From positions 16,937,791 to 17,001,790 of the forward strand of contig CM070520.1 of the NCBI GenBank assembly GCA_036346375.1: a stretch of 64,000 bases of DNA, read 5' to 3'. This DNA is from Guadua angustifolia (lineage: Eukaryota > Streptophyta > Magnoliopsida > Poales > Poaceae). Below, in pieces: positions 22,362 to 35,173 of this stretch. Under the pieces are notes generated by a model, which saw only the letters and a program-made list of their open reading frames with translations, had not been told where the DNA came from and did not search any database. Position numbers and translations under genes: made by a program. The first letter of the stretch is position 1, and every line of letters begins with the position of its first letter.

Positions 22362-24334
22362 GCATGGTGCACCTCATTAAAGAACATTCCTCGGACATGG
22401 GCTCGAACGCCGAGCACAGTGACTCCACGTCCCTGTTTTCGCCCTCGCCCCCGCCGCGCGAGCAGCATGTCCTCATGGCCGATAGCCATGGTGTAAGCAC
22501 GGCGGCGGGAGATCGTGACCCGCAGACCCCTGAAGACGCCCGCCGGATGGTGCATGTCACCATCAACCAAGCAATAACCGCCCTCCGGCGAGAGGACCAA
22601 GAAAGGGCCGGAGCCTCGTCCGGCCACCCCAAGCTTCCTCCTTCGGGAGAACGCCTTCACGCCATCGCCCGGGCATGGTTGATCCCGACCGGGTGAAGTC
22701 AGAACTCTTCGGTCGAGCTCTGGCTGATGAGCTTGACCGGGCTGCGACAGAGGTCATACCTCCGCAGCACCGGTCTCACCACTCAGGGACCCGTTCCCTG
22801 AGGAGCGACGACAATTTGTCGCGTGGGCGCCGGAGCGCCCGCCGGTCGTCCCCCGGAAGGAGGCACCACCTCGCCAGCTGCCTCAGGATGTGTCCCTGAC
22901 GCCACCACGGCGCCGCCCCGCAGATACAATCCCGAGTGGCGTTTGGCGTCAACCGAGCTACATCAGCCCACCTTCGAACAGCGTCGGGTCAGGGAGTCTT
23001 TCCTCGGATGTGCCGCCCAGGCGCCGCAGGGTTCAAGACCGCCTGCGGTATCTCCCGGGCGACTCCCGTGCTGGGCGCCACGACCGCCCTCGCCAAAGAT
23101 CAGGTCACCGAGGCAGCCTCGACTCCAAGTCTGCGGCGGTAAGCCTCGCGGTGGCGACTACTCCTTACGTGCTGTTCGTTCGCCTACGGTTGCTCAGCCT
23201 ACTCCGATGAGCTTCGCCAGGTGTGCTGGCCAGTTCGTTTTAAACCGGCGCTGATTGAGCGCTTTGATGGGACCAAGAACCCTGACGAGTTTCTATCAAT
23301 TTACTCCACCGCCATCCTGGCAGCCGGGGGCTATGAGCTCGTGATGGCTAACTATCTCCTGACCGTGCTGGATGGCGCCGCCCGGACCTGGCTCTTCAAC
23401 CAGAAGCCTAGTTTCTTCAGATCATAGCACCAAATACGAAGCGCCCTTCGCTCCAACTTCCAGAGCTGCTACGAGCGACCTGGGACGGAGAAGGACCTGG
23501 ATCGCGTCATCCAGGGCAAGAACGAGCCGCTCCGCGATTTCGTGCGGCGGTTCACCCGCATGAGGAACTTGATCCCAAGCATCTCCAGCGAGGCTGTGAT
23601 CAAGGCCTTCAAATTCGACGTCCGGGATCGGCGCCTCACAGAAGACCTGGAGATCACCTCGAGGCTCAGCGTCAACAAGCTGTTTCGCATGGCGGAGCGG
23701 TATGCGGATGCGGACGACGCCGTCCGCTGGAAGCACGACTACGCCAAGGTAAGCTTGGTCTAAGCCCCGGGGAAGCAGGCCCATCTAAATCCAAGGGCAC
23801 CGACCATGGCACCACCGCCAAGAAGCGGAAGCGGGACCGCAGGAATGGGGTGGCTTGTCGCGTGTGGTCGTTTCGGCGGACGGCCAGCGCAAAGTCTTGG
23901 AGGTGCGAAACCCAGCTCAGGAGGGGTCTCGGCCTCACCAAGATCGGTCTCAACCCCATCAGGTGTCGCAGTGAACCTTGCAGGGAAACCGACGACCTGG
24001 ACCTCGGCGGCCCGACGCTCGGGCACAGGAGGGTGAAGGGCGCTCCAGGTACGATGAAGCGAAATTTTGCCTATTCCACAGGGCATCAAGCCACGACCTG
24101 CGGACCTGCAGGGCCTGGCAGAGCAAGTTGGAGGCCTTTTACGATGGGCGCAGGGAAATGCCCTCGCTGCCGAGAGAAGACGAGCAGCAGGACGGGGTGA
24201 ATGCCGGGACGGACCTCGACGACCCCGACCTGGAGTTCCAGCAGGGTGAGCGCCGGATCGACGTCATCTTCGGCAGCTCGTCAGCTTACCAGTCCCGACG
24301 TGAGCTCAAGGCCGCCTCGCGGGCCATCTACTAG
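22362..24334 (+). pseudogene. gag of Tat element 1, broken
   Basis: Fragments in shifting frames: an N-terminal part from about 22364 (MVHLIKEHSSDMG), a capsid-like part around 23230-23763 (FKPALIERFDGTKNPDEF, then PLRDFVRRFTRMRNLIP and AERYADADDA), and a zinc-knuckle-like CLFHRASSHDLRTC near 24066 (Cys-His-His-Cys spacing common in Tat gag). The C-terminal end carries RRIDVIFGSSSAY. Frameshifts around 22690, 23220 and 23430 and a TAG at 24332 prevent translation. The equivalent AT-rich fragment at 56838-58892 shares the VIF-GSSAY block. Confidence 0.8.
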
Positions 24335-27300
24335 GTCGCCACCGGGAAGCCCATCGAGCAGCACTGCAAGTGGGCTGGTGCCGCCATCACCTTTTCTTCG
24401 GAGGATGCCCTCCAAGGTATGGCCAAAGACCTGAAGACCACCTTGGTCGTGACCCCTACCATCAGCAACACCGTGGTTGGGCGCGTCATGATCGATCGCG
24501 ACAGCTCTCTCAATCTGCTTCAGGCAAGCACGCTTGATCGGATGCAGATCCCCCGGTCGAAGATCAAGAACATAGCAGTTCCGTTCTTCGAAATTGTCCC
24601 TGGAAGCTCGACCATTCCCCTAGGGCAGGTGGTCTTGCCCGTCACCTTCGACGGTTCGGACAACTTCCGCACCGAGTTGATCACCTTTGAGATGGTCGAA
24701 GTGGACCTCCCGTACAACGCCATCCTCGGGAGGCCCGCCTTGGTCAAGTTCATGGTGGCCAATCATTATGGCCATCGGTGTATGAAGTTGCCAGGCCCCA
24801 ACGGCATCATAACCGTGCAGGGCGATCTGCAGGCGGCGCACGGGCGAGAGACCAAGGCCCTGGCCCTCGCCGGCATGCTACCTCAGCGAGGCCCGGAGGC
24901 GACGGTGAAGAATGCTCGCCAGAAGGTGGTGATCCAGCCTAGCAGGGCTACGAAGGCTGTGCCGCTCGAGGAGGGCGACCCGACCAGGTGAGTCCACATC
25001 TCGGCCGAGCTGTGTTCCAAATAGGAACTCGAGCTCATCACCTTCCTCCACGCCAATAAAGGTATATTTGCTTGGGAGCCGGCGGACATGCCAGGTGTCC
25101 CGAGGGAGGTGGTCGAGCACAAGCTGCAGGTGCGACCCGACTGCCGGCTTGTGCGCCAGAAGCTGCGGTGTTTCTCGTCGAAGAAGGTCATCTTCATTAA
25201 AGAGAACCTTGACAAGCTCTTGAAGGCTGGGTTCATCCGTGAGATCGACTACTCCGAATGGTTGGCCAACCCGGTCATCGTCCAGAAGAAGGGCGGAAAG
25301 TGGAGGATGTGTGTGGACCATACGGGGTCGAATTCGGCATGCCCGAAGGACAACTTTCCCCTCCTGCGCATCGACCAGATCATCGACTCCACCGCGAACG
25401 CCAGGATGTTAAGCTTCCTAGATGCTTATTCGGGATACCACCAGATCAAGCTGGCGGTTGACGATGAGAGCAAGACGTCGTTCATCACGTCGTTCGGGAT
25501 CTACTGCTACACGACCATGTCGTTTGGTCTCCGCAACGCCGGCGCAACCTTCCAGCGCCTGATGACCAAGACGTTCGATCCCCAGATCGGCCGCAACCTC
25601 GAGATCTACGTGGACGACATCATCGTCAAGAGCCCTTCCGAGGGCGACCACGTTCAAGACCTTGGGGAGACCTTCGCCAACCTAGACAAGCATAAGATCA
25701 AGCTCAATCCAGAGAAGTGCGTGTTCGGTGCTGCTTTAGGGAAGGTGCTCGGCTATATGATCGGGGGCTCAAGGGTCGGCCCGAACTCGGAGAAGATCGA
25801 GGCACTCGAGAAGATGGCTCCTTCGGCCTCGGTGAAATAGGTACAGTGCCTCACCGGCTGTATGGCTGCCCTTAGCTGGTTCATTTCAAGGCTTGGCGAG
25901 CGCGGGTTGCCGTTCTTCAGGGCCTTGCACAAACAAGGAAGCTTTGGGTGGACTCCCGAGGCGCAGCGGTCATTCGACGACTTGAAGGCATACCTCTCAA
26001 GCCCACCCCTGCTTACCACTCCGTAGCCGGGCGAGCAGTTGTTGCTCTACCTAGCAGCCACCGCCCAAGCTGTTAGTGCTGTCTTGGTAGCCGAACGAGA
26101 TGTCTTGGCGAAGACCGATCTCATCGTCGGCCGAGTCTCAGACGCCCAAAGGAGCGCTACCCACAGGTTGAGAAGCTCTTGTATGCCCTTCTCATGGCTT
26201 CGTGCAAACTTCGGCACTACTTCCAGGCACACTCGCTAATCGTCCCGAGCAGCTTTTCGCTCAGGGATATATTGAGGAACCCGGAGGCTGAGGGTCGCAT
26301 CGCCAAATGGGCCATGGAGCTTGTGGCGTTCGACGTCCAGGTCGTGGCCCGCACGGCTATCAAGTCGCAGGTGCTCGCCGACTTCGTGGTCGAGCAAACA
26401 TCGCAGCCTGCTCCCGAGCCTGAGGTCGAGGAGGAGAAGCCCTGGATCATGTACTTCAATGGCTCGAGATCTTTCAAGCGCTCGGGGGCTGGAATTCTCA
26501 TCCTTACTCCGCGCGGCGATCAGCTGAGGTATGTGGTTCGTTTTGGGTTCCCAGCGACCAACAATGTGGCAGAGTATGAGGCTCTCTTAGCGGGCCTACG
26601 GGCCTGCAATACCCTGGGCGTGCGTCGGTTGATTGTAAGGGGCGACTCTCAGCTCGTCGTCAATCAGTACAACAAAGAGTACCAGTGCTCGGAAGGTTCA
26701 ATGGCCAAGTACCTCGCCGAGGTGCGTAAAATGGAGAAATGGTTCCAGAATCTGGAGCTCAAGCACGTGCTTAGGAAGGACAACTCCAGCGCTGATTTCC
26801 TCTCCAAGCTCGGCTCCTCCAATGATAAAGTCCCTCCGGATGTCATTCTGGAGACCCTAGCGGTGCCTTCGATCTCCGATCAAGAGGTCCTGCTCGCCGG
26901 TCGAAGGTATTCCTTCATGGGCGAAGCCCATCCACAATTTCTTTACAAGGGGCGAGTTACCATCCGACCACCGAGAAGAGCAGGACTAAGCGTCAGGCGA
27001 GCTCGTACACGCTCGTCGAAGGGAAGCTTTACAGGAGGAGCGTCTCTGGGGTCCTGACAAGATGCATCACCACGGAGGAGGGTAAATATCTGTTAAAAGA
27101 CATACACTCAGGCCTCTGTGGAGCTCATTCTTCGTACAGGACGATGGTCAGAAAGGCCTTCCGTATGGGGTACTATTGGCCGACGGCTCTTCAGGATGCC
27201 CGCGATATTGTCCGCACCTGTCGAGCATGCCAATTCCATGCCCGAAAGTCGCACCAACTCGCTTACACGCTCCAGACCATCCCGCTCGCGTGGCCCTTCT

Positions 27301-28148
27301 CGACGTGGGGGCTGGACATCCTCGGGACTTTCCCCCAAGCCGTTGGGGGTAAGAGGTTCCTGTTCGTCACAATCGACACTTTCACCAAGTGGATAGAAGC
27401 CGAACCGGTCTTGACCATCACCGCTCGAGGGGCCTTCAGATTCTTCCATTTGTTCGTGGTCACCAGGTACGGGGTTCCGTGCAAAATTATCACTGATAAT
27501 GGTACACAGTTTACTAGTGAGCTGTTCTAGGAATTTTGCGAAGACCTTGGCACTAAGGTATGTTTCGCGTCGGTGGCCCACCCGCAAAGCAACGGAGCAG
27601 CAGAGAGCCAACCGCGCGGTGTCCAGTATGCCAAGAAGAGTCTCGATGAGCTCGAACTATTCGGCAAGACCTGGGTGGATGAACTTCCCACCGTCTTATG
27701 GTCTGTTCGTACCACAACCAGCCGAGCAACAGGGTCCACACCCTTCTGGCTAGTGTTCGGTACCGAAGTCGTCTTGCCGCCAGAGGTCACGCTGGGCTCT
27801 GCCAGGGTCAGCTTGGTCGACCAGATTGACTTCGAGCAAGAGCGGTCCCTTGACCTTACCCTGGCAGAAGAAGTAAGATGCCGTGCAATGCTACGATCAG
27901 CGCATTACCTGCAAGCTCTTCGCAGACATGCGTCTCGGTCAGTACGACCTAGGGAGCTCTTTGTTGGGGACTTAGCCCTGAGACGGATTCAGGCTCCGTC
28001 CAACACCAACAAGTTATCCCCGCGATGGGAGGGCCCCTATAGAGTTGTTTCAACAGATCGCACGGGGGCTTACCGGCTAGCATTGCCCAATGGCAGAGAG
28101 CTCTCTAGCTCGTGGAACATTGATCATCTTCGAAAATTCTATGTGTAA
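24335..28148 (+). pseudogene. pol of Tat element 1: protease, RT, RNase H, integrase, broken
   Basis: The protease (24419-24991) has MIDRDSSLNLL where DGGSSLN is usual, so the flap-side glycines are lost. Reverse transcriptase (25088-25840) keeps the YVDDIIVKS motif and SGYHQIKL, then stops at TAG 25838-25840. A connection region with stops and a frameshift follows (25840-26180). RNase H (about 26440-26820) reads YFNGSRS, with Asn in place of the first catalytic Asp; EYEALLAGL, RGDSQLVV and NSSADFLSKL remain. Integrase (27060-28148) has a zinc finger ending CRACQ, the Asp in GLDILGTF, ITDNGTQF and SNGAAE, a TAG after SELF (27528-27530) and a short deletion after SNGAAE. The C-terminus with LSPRWEGPYRV is clear. 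Together these lesions make the polyprotein non-functional. Confidence 0.88.
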
Positions 28149-28743
28149 CCCTTTTACCTCAATTTTCAATAAAACTCTTGTTCGATTGTCATGATTGGTC
28201 TTTGCGCAATTTTTTCATTCTATATTTTGTGTTGGCTCAAGTTCGGGGCCTTTTCGGGTCTGGCCTGCGGACGCGCGCTTGCTCTTGGTCCGCGTTGGGG
28301 GCTTAAGCTTCACCCTCAGTGGTCGAGCTACTTGTAAGCCGAACTTCTTCGCATCAATGCTCCCCCTGTGCCAGGGTTCGAACCGCGCCCGCGACCAGAT
28401 CCAACGAGCAAGGCGCAAATCGTTATGACTCGAGAGCCTCACTCCAAGTCTTAGGTTTTTCCTCGAGCACCCATGTTACGCTCCATGTGGGCCTTTTTCG
28501 ATCTTGCAGGTCTTGGTCTCTACATGTTTTCTAACTTGCGCCCAAGGCCGACGCTGCACGACCTTGAGCCTAACGGGGGCTGGGCGGGGCATGCCATGAC
28601 CAGAAAAGGCTGTGCGCGATTAGGGGAATTTTTTTTGGTCGGGAAACGATAAAGCAAACCAAGATATTAAATTGTTCCTGCCAAAATATTGTCATTAAAC
28701 CCTTTTTCCTTACAGGTCTTGCTTACAGGAAATCTAGCCCTAT
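28149..28743. other. Spacer between integrase and antisense gene
   Basis: No gene. GC-rich spacer of Tat element 1; corresponds to 62538-63171 in element 2. Confidence 0.5.
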
Positions 28744-31568
28744 TTACAGATCGGCCATCTCACGCGCAAGCTTCTCTTGCTCGAGCTCGTGACCTTGGCC
28801 CTCAATGTCGACAACTCACCATGGAGTCGGAGGGCTTCGGTAGAGGCTTTGGCGGCGCGGCGGCGCTCTTCTTGAAGTTGGGCCAAGGTGCTCTTGGACG
28901 CCTTGCTCGCCCGACCCAGCTTCTCCTCGAGCTCTTGAACCTTGGCCTCGAGCTTGGGGGAGGCCCTCGACGCAGCGGCTGCCTGGTCCGCAGTGGCCTT
29001 GCTCCGTCCTCGCCCGACCCAGCTTCTCCTTGAGTGCCCTGGCTGACCTCGAGCGCTCGTCCTCGACGGCCTTGTACGCGTGGTCCCGCTCCGAGGCGAT
29101 GGCCCACTCCAGCTCAGTCTTGTGGGAGGCCTCGAGTGTCTTCGCCACTTTGCGGAGGCCGGCGATCTCGTTGAAGTCGTCTGCCGCCTTTTGCGCGGCC
29201 TCCTCTAGCTCGGCTCACAAGTGCTCCACGAGCTTGGAGCGCGCCGTCTCCTGGGCCTCCACCATGTCGAGCAAGACCCTTAGCGCATCGGCATGCGTCT
29301 GAAGGCCTTGCAACCCTTGGGTAATCGAGCCGGTGGCCTGCGAGGCTCGAAGGGTCATCTCAGCCCTCGCCAGAAGAAAGAAATAAAAAAGGGGGAGGTC
29401 TGAGCCAAGGTCTGAAGAAAAAGTACCTGGGCAAGGCGGCCCTCGAAGGTTACACAGGAATACCCATGGATCTGCCGCCTGACATCCTGGGCGAGTCACC
29501 CACCGCTGTCACTGGTCTTCAAGGGTGCGGTCCTCGGACACTCTGTCATAGGCGGCTGCGTCTCGAGCTCCCTCCTCGTGGGGGCTCGACCCACCCCCAT
29601 GCTCGGTCCCGGTGGCGGCTTCAGCCTTATCCCCCACGGCTGGAGGGTCTCGGGCTTCCTCCCCTGCGGCAGTTCTGACCTCGCCCGCGGCCCGGCCCTC
29701 CGCGCTTGTCGCGGCCGGAGCGTCTTCAGAGTTGGCGGCTCGGGGAGTTTCCACCGCCGCGGTCGGGGCGGTCTCGGCCGGGACGCCCCCGGCGCCATCT
29801 CCTTCGACTACCCCAGGCAGGTTGACATCGTCTTCGGCGTCCACCTCGCCGGTGATGTAGTCCTCACTAGTCGCGTGCTGAAGCCCTTCCTCGTCCGGGT
29901 CATCAAGCCCCTGGTCGAAATCCCCGACCGGGTCCTGACTGGGAGAGCCCGGGGGAGCGCGCCTCTAGCTCGAGGGCCGGCGGGGCACCAGCACATAATC
30001 AGTCCCTTCATCCTCCTCGGACTCAGACTCGCCCTGGACGATAGTCATTGTCAATTCGGGCAGGTGTTGAGCTCGGGCGCTCAAGGTCTGCGATTAAGAA
30101 CGACTACTAAGCTAAACGGGTACATGGAAGGCTGGGCGAGCGAAGGTTTAGAAACCTACCTGGGTTGGCAGTCTCCGTTTCGCAGGAGGCTGGCGAGGCC
30201 CCTAACCTCCCGAGGTTGAAGGGGCGCTCTGTTTCCGGGTTCCCCCGGTCTGGGACCTTAAGGCCCGCGACGGCTGAAAGTCCCCTGCGGCAGAAGGTCT
30301 GGGGCCCCGTGATTGGGACCCTTGGGCCGCCTGAGGACTCAAAGACTTGACAGCGGCCGCCGCGCTCAGCTGCCGCAAGAAGGGCGTGTCAGGGGACGAG
30401 GAAGCATAAGCATAAGCTTAGGGGCTCGACCATGGAGGGCCCTTACCGTTGCGTGGTTGCCCCACTCGACGTGGGGCTTTTTCACCCCCTGGCTGCTTGC
30501 TCGAGCTGGGGGTGGCTTCTTTTTCCCCTTCTTACCCCTGCCCCCACCGAGCAGCGAGAGCATCCTCCTTGCCGTCTCGAACAGCTCCTGGTGGTCCTGC
30601 GAGCATGATGAAGGATCAGGGATGGCCCCAAGGGCGTGCAGGCTAAGGGGCAACCCGGGGCGGCATACCTCGGTCTTTCGGCGCAGTATGTTCTTCGGGA
30701 CAGGAGCGTCGATGGTATAGGCGTGCATCGCCTCCCCGAACATTTCGTTCATCCTGTCGGCGACACAGGATTCCTTCGGCGCTGCAAGAGGATCGACCAT
30801 AAGGAGCGCTCGAAGGTCAGGTCTTAGCTAAGCTTCAGAGCAAGGAGACTTACCGGTTGGGCCCTCGAGGGTCGCGTCATCGCGTCCCTTGACCTCGTAG
30901 AACGGGTGCAATCTCCTCTGGAGAGGGCACACCCGGTGCTGCAGGTAGTCGACGGCGATCGCCTGCCCGGTGAGGCCGCGCGTGGCGCAGATGTGTATGG
31001 CGGCAATGGTCTCTTCATCGACCTCCATCTCGTCTGACTCAGGGGTCTCCTTCTTCCCGGTGATGGGGGCCCCGTCGTACGTCAGCGCGCCGACCTCGCC
31101 CTTCTTCAGGTAGAACCACCGCTCGGTCCATGGACCGAGGGAGTCCCGAGATTGAATTTTGGGGAAGGCCCATAGGATCCCCGTCCGCAGCCGGAAGTGA
31201 AGGTATCCGACCACGGGGTCCTTCTCGGAGCGGAACAGTTGGAAGAAGCGGAAGAAGAGCGAAGGGGTGGGGAGGATCCCGAGAAACCCCTTGCACAGGT
31301 GGGAGAAAATAGAAAGGAGGAGGATGGAATTGGGCACCAGATTGATGAGCTCGATTTCGCATTGGGCGAGAACCGACGCTATGAAGTCGCTCTCCAGTGT
31401 CCGCAGACCAAACAGCGCATAATGCTCGGTGCAGACGAACTCGTCATCCCTAGGATGCGGCTCGGTCTCGCCGCCCGGCAACCGCCACATCAATGGGTCC
31501 AGCAGCCCCAGGTCTTCGAGTTCCTTCATCCTCGCTGCCGACATGGAACTCCTCCCGAGCTTGGCCAT
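28744..31568 (-). pseudogene. Antisense spliced gene of Tat element 1, decayed
   Basis: Read right to left: exon 1 (31568-30854, PF04195-like, MAKLGRSSMSAARMKELE), exon 2 (30781-30669), exon 3 starting near 30599, then exons equivalent to those of element 2, with a stop TAA at 28744-28746. Exons 1 and 2 have exactly the same lengths (715 and 113 nt) as in element 2. Damage: the acceptor before exon 4 reads TTGCGG instead of TTGCAG, and exon 4 has a TAG where element 2 has CAA. The far end encodes the coiled coil (LEQEKLAREMADL type). Such antisense genes are characteristic of Tat elements; their function is unknown. Confidence 0.75.
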
Positions 31569-31675
31569 GGTGGCTGCTTCAGGCTCGGCCCGCGAAGGAA
31601 GAGTTGCGTGAGCAAGAGAAAGGGGCGAAGAGCGTGAGGAAGCCGGGTTCTTTCGAAGGTCACTGTGGGCTTGAG

Positions 31676-31681
31676 TTTATA
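31676..31681 (-). promoter_or_regulatory. TATA box of the antisense gene (element 1)
   Basis: TATAAA on the minus strand within GGCTATAAACTCAAGCCC, about 108 bp upstream of the ATG at 31568. It suggests that the antisense gene has its own promoter. Element 2 has TACAAA at the matching place (59558-59563). Confidence 0.6.
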
Positions 31682-31992
31682 GCCCTCGTTTGGAGACGCT
31701 TCTAGGCTAAGGCACCTCAAAAGCCGAGCCCACAGTGATTTGACAGACGCAATTAAGGGTTGGGGGCCAGATCGAGGCGTTGCGGGCGTTACTCTCTAAC
31801 CAACCATGTCCGTACTGACGTCGCGAAGCTCAAGGGGTGCTGGGCGCCTTGATACCGAAGCCTTCTGATAGAGGTCTCCGCACGACCTTGACCAGAAGCC
31901 CAAAGCGTCCAGAAGCCTGTCCCCAAGGCCTGCGGCATAAGGCTCGAGGTCAGTCCAGGTGCCTTTCTCGACCTTGATCCTCGGGGGCTGGC

Positions 31993-32674
31993 TGACGAGG
32001 ATTGGGAGACTTTCGTCTAGTCAAAGTTTCATCAGCGGAGGCCCCTAGCTCACCAGCTACCGACCTCAACCTAGAGCCTACCTCGACCAAGGGCTCGACC
32101 CTCTGCACGACCTTAGGCTCAGGAGGCGTGAGGCCAGCTCTTGCTCGGGGTAGTTTCCCTTGGATGCCAGGACGTGCGCTTACTCGGCGGTTCCCAAGGC
32201 CTGAGAAAGCGGAGTCAAGGTGGACATGGGCGGCATATCCGGGGCGCTTGCAGCCCACCTCCAGCGTGCACGAAGCCATCGCTCCGGCAATCTCTCTTGA
32301 CCGTTACAGGCAACGCCAGGGAGGATATAAGGTTCCACCGGAGGGGCGGTAAAGGGGGAGAACATACACATACACCTCACCAGAGCGCGAGCTATAGGAC
32401 AGTAGCCATTGTCGTCAAGCTCGGGCTTACAGTAATCCCCCAATTGTATTCAAGAATAGCGAGAACCTCCGCCTCAGGGCAAAAATGGATTAGAGCTGTT
32501 ACCCTCATAGGGGGCTCGATCCAGTATAATTCTCCATGTCACGCTCGTTGTCGCCTAGCTCCGACCAACACCGCGCCCAGCAAGTTCCGACGTAGAGCAA
32601 GGCTCATTTCCGGGTCCCTCGATTTAACTAACCCCTCCTTCGTATTTGCGGTCAAGCGATTCCGATCGTCGACA
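31993..32674 (+). repeat. 3' LTR of Tat element 1
   Basis: 682 bp from TGACGAGGATTGGG to GATCGTCGACA. It is preceded by the purine-rich TCGGGGGCTGGC, the polypurine tract (about 31981-31992). The start is supported by the equivalent border in element 2 (TGACAGGGACTGGG on the minus strand at 59247). Confidence 0.8.
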
Positions 32675-33216
32675 CCCAACATGTATACCCCATTTTGAAA
32701 CCCCTTAGAATCAAGTGTGCTTTGATCTGCACTGACTTTCAAAATATTATCAGATTCTCGCAGTCAATGTATGAATAAGACATAAATTGCACCCCTTATT
32801 AAACATATCCTCCTCGGTAGCTCTTCTAAAAGCAGAGACGCTATTAATATACTTGTCACTCGCACGGTTCTCAGGTATATCCAGTTTCGGTTCATCTATG
32901 CTGCACATATAATAATTAGTGTTAAATATCGAAGTAGACTATATATGAAATAAATAGCTATAAAAAATTAACTAAATTGAAGTAGACTAGGAATACACAA
33001 GCACATATTTTTAAATTGAGTGCAAATTAACTAGCTAAACCCTACCCTAAACCCTAAACCATGCTATATCTAAATAATATTCTCTCTATACCATGCTAAT
33101 TAGATTTAAATCAAGCATCTTCAATTCTCTCTCTATCAAGCTAGCTACATCTTTAATATAATGCAATTAGAAACAATTTCTAACTTACATCATAAAGAAC
33201 AAATAGATCTACACCA
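32675..33216. other. AT-rich sequence after Tat element 1; telomere-like motif
   Basis: No gene assigned. A leftward frame of about 40 codons near 32780-32910 (MCSIDEPKLDIPENRASDKY) looks protein-like but matches nothing I recognise. At 33042-33065 is ACCCTACCCTAAACCCTAAACC, too short to be more than a telobox-like motif. The stretch 33100-33215 is repeated at 35858-35975. Confidence 0.4.
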
Positions 33217-35171
33217 GTAACATCCCTGAATTTTTCTTATAAAAATAAAAGAATTGTTATTAAAATTTTAATATGTTATTTTGTTGGCTTCTTTGAATTT
33301 TCAGACAACAATTTGAATCTCTAGAAATTTCTAATATTAATTTTGATTTTTATGGGATTTTTGTTAATTTTCTCATTTTTTAAAAGTTTTTCCTATTTTC
33401 AAAAATTGAAAGTAATTTTTATGTAAAAATAAAAACCAAATTTAAGCTAAAATAATTTTATTAAGTTCAAAATGTCTTTGGAAATTTAGGTGAATTTTTT
33501 CCAAAATTGTGAACTTTATTTGATATTTTTCAAAGCTAAAAATTATTTTTAGCATTATAAAAATAATTACTATACAAAAAATAAAAATATAATATTAGTT
33601 GAAATATTTATTTATGTTTTATTTGCTCAAACAGTTGTCTATGAAATTCCCGAATTTATTATGATTTAATTGCCATTTTTTGAATTTAATCCGAATTTTC
33701 AGTGGAAATTAATTGTTTTCAGAATTAATATTTTCAGTAACAGTTCATCCGTTTTGATCCTCTTCTCTTTCCACTCGTTAGCTACGGTAAACCTGCAATC
33801 TATAGTAATCAAAGGAACCTGATCCGCATTTAATCCAGCAGTTTCAGCTCACTTATATTCCGGCGAATCTGTTACTATTCTGACCATAATTCCGTTGAGC
33901 GTTTTCCGATGATCCGATGGTCCGATTTTCCTATAAATTGAACCCCACCTTTCTCCCCTCGTCCTTTACATCCTCAGCTTTGAGTTGGTCCAATCCATCC
34001 ATCGGACCTTCTTGCGCAGACCTACATTTGGCCCTAGATTTTTACTGGAGCTTTCTCTCAGTGTACTATACATTAGGTAAAATTATATTTTTAAAACTCT
34101 CACCAGATCTCTATCGGCAATCATTTCTTCTTCAAGTCCGACAAGAGGTCAATTTTTTGATTCAAAAAGTCCGATCTCCTTCATCTTAAATCCGATTGAC
34201 CTCATTTTTCTTCCTAAATTCATAAAAAGTTGTACTCTATCTATTTGTACTAGTTTTTTATTTTATTTTAATTTATTTGGATTTTATTTGAAATTGGATA
34301 TTGTTCACGTATAGTTTTCAGAGAGTCAAAAACGGCTCACTGTTGATGATCTTGATCACCTTCCCTTTGATCCAGGCAAGTTGCTGACTTTGACCATATT
34401 TGAGCCCAGTTTTTAAAACATATTTTGTTAAATGTAATTGCATGCTTAAGTTGTATTAAAAATAGTTTTGTCCCAATTTAAAATTGATTAGTTATATCCT
34501 GTTCTGATTATGACCCGCACTTGAAATTTGATTCCATTATGCTATTGTAATCCCTAAGAGTATAATCTAAGTGTATGATGTTGATTAAAATATTTAGGGA
34601 TGCCTAGACCTGCTTAGAACAAAAACTAGAATTTTGGGAATTTATGCCAAAATAAAGATATATTGAAATAAAATTTTGCTATGGTGATCTGAGAAGTTGT
34701 TTGAAAAATAAACATATGGATTTAGACTGAGTGAGAATGGTTGACTATGGTCTTTAGGTTTGTTGAAAAGCTCATCTAGTCAATTAAGGACTTGTCTGTG
34801 AACTACTTAATGTAAAGCGCAACCGTGCTTCCATAAGTCTGGTATAGGACAGACATGGTTGTCTGTTTAGCGACATCTCATTGTTAGTTGTTCTATTAGG
34901 GGAATGTGGGGATGGTTAGTCTACCCTACGATCCAGGCAAGTTGCACACCTTGACCATATTTGAGCCTAGTTTTTAAATCATATTTTGTTTTAAATGTAA
35001 TTGCATGCTTAAGTTGTATTAAAAATAGTTTAGTCCTAATTTAAAATTGATCTGTTATATCCTGTTCTGATTATGACCCACATTTGAAATTTGATTCTGT
35101 TATGCCATTATAACCCTAAGAATATAATCTGGATTTATGATGATAATTGCACAGTTAGGGATGCTTAGACT
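33217..35171 (+). repeat. LTR-like AT-rich sequence with internal duplication
   Basis: Begins AGTAACATCCCTGAA, close to the TGTAACATCCC start seen in several chromovirus-type LTRs here (54681 on the minus strand, 40781). 34366-34615 and 34929-35171 are direct copies (GATCCAGGCAAGTTGC ... TTAGGGATGC), period about 563 bp. No coding sequence; probably a degenerate LTR. Confidence 0.5.
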
Positions 35172-35173
35172 AT

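Larger units (their letters stand above)
21787..32674 (+). mobile_element. Tat-lineage Ty3/gypsy element 1
   Basis: Order: truncated 5' LTR, primer site, gag, protease, reverse transcriptase, RNase H, integrase, antisense gene, polypurine tract, 3' LTR. The antisense gene between integrase and 3' LTR places it in the Tat lineage (relatives of Grande, RIRE2, Retand). Both LTRs end in GATCGTCGACA. Every coding part carries stops or frameshifts, so it is not autonomous. The 5' LTR lacks roughly its first 170 bp and no target duplication is visible. Confidence 0.88.

Noticed and set aside
28370..28430. tRNA-like GGGTTCGAACC
   Set aside because: The T-loop-like phrase stands alone; no acceptor stem or anticodon arm can be drawn. 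It lies in the retroelement spacer.
29578..30219. 213-codon plus-strand frame in Tat element 1
   Set aside because: Antisense shadow of the decayed antisense gene; not conserved as a frame in element 2.
33042..33065. Telomeric repeat
   Set aside because: Only two to three CCCTAAA-like units; too short for an interstitial telomere array.
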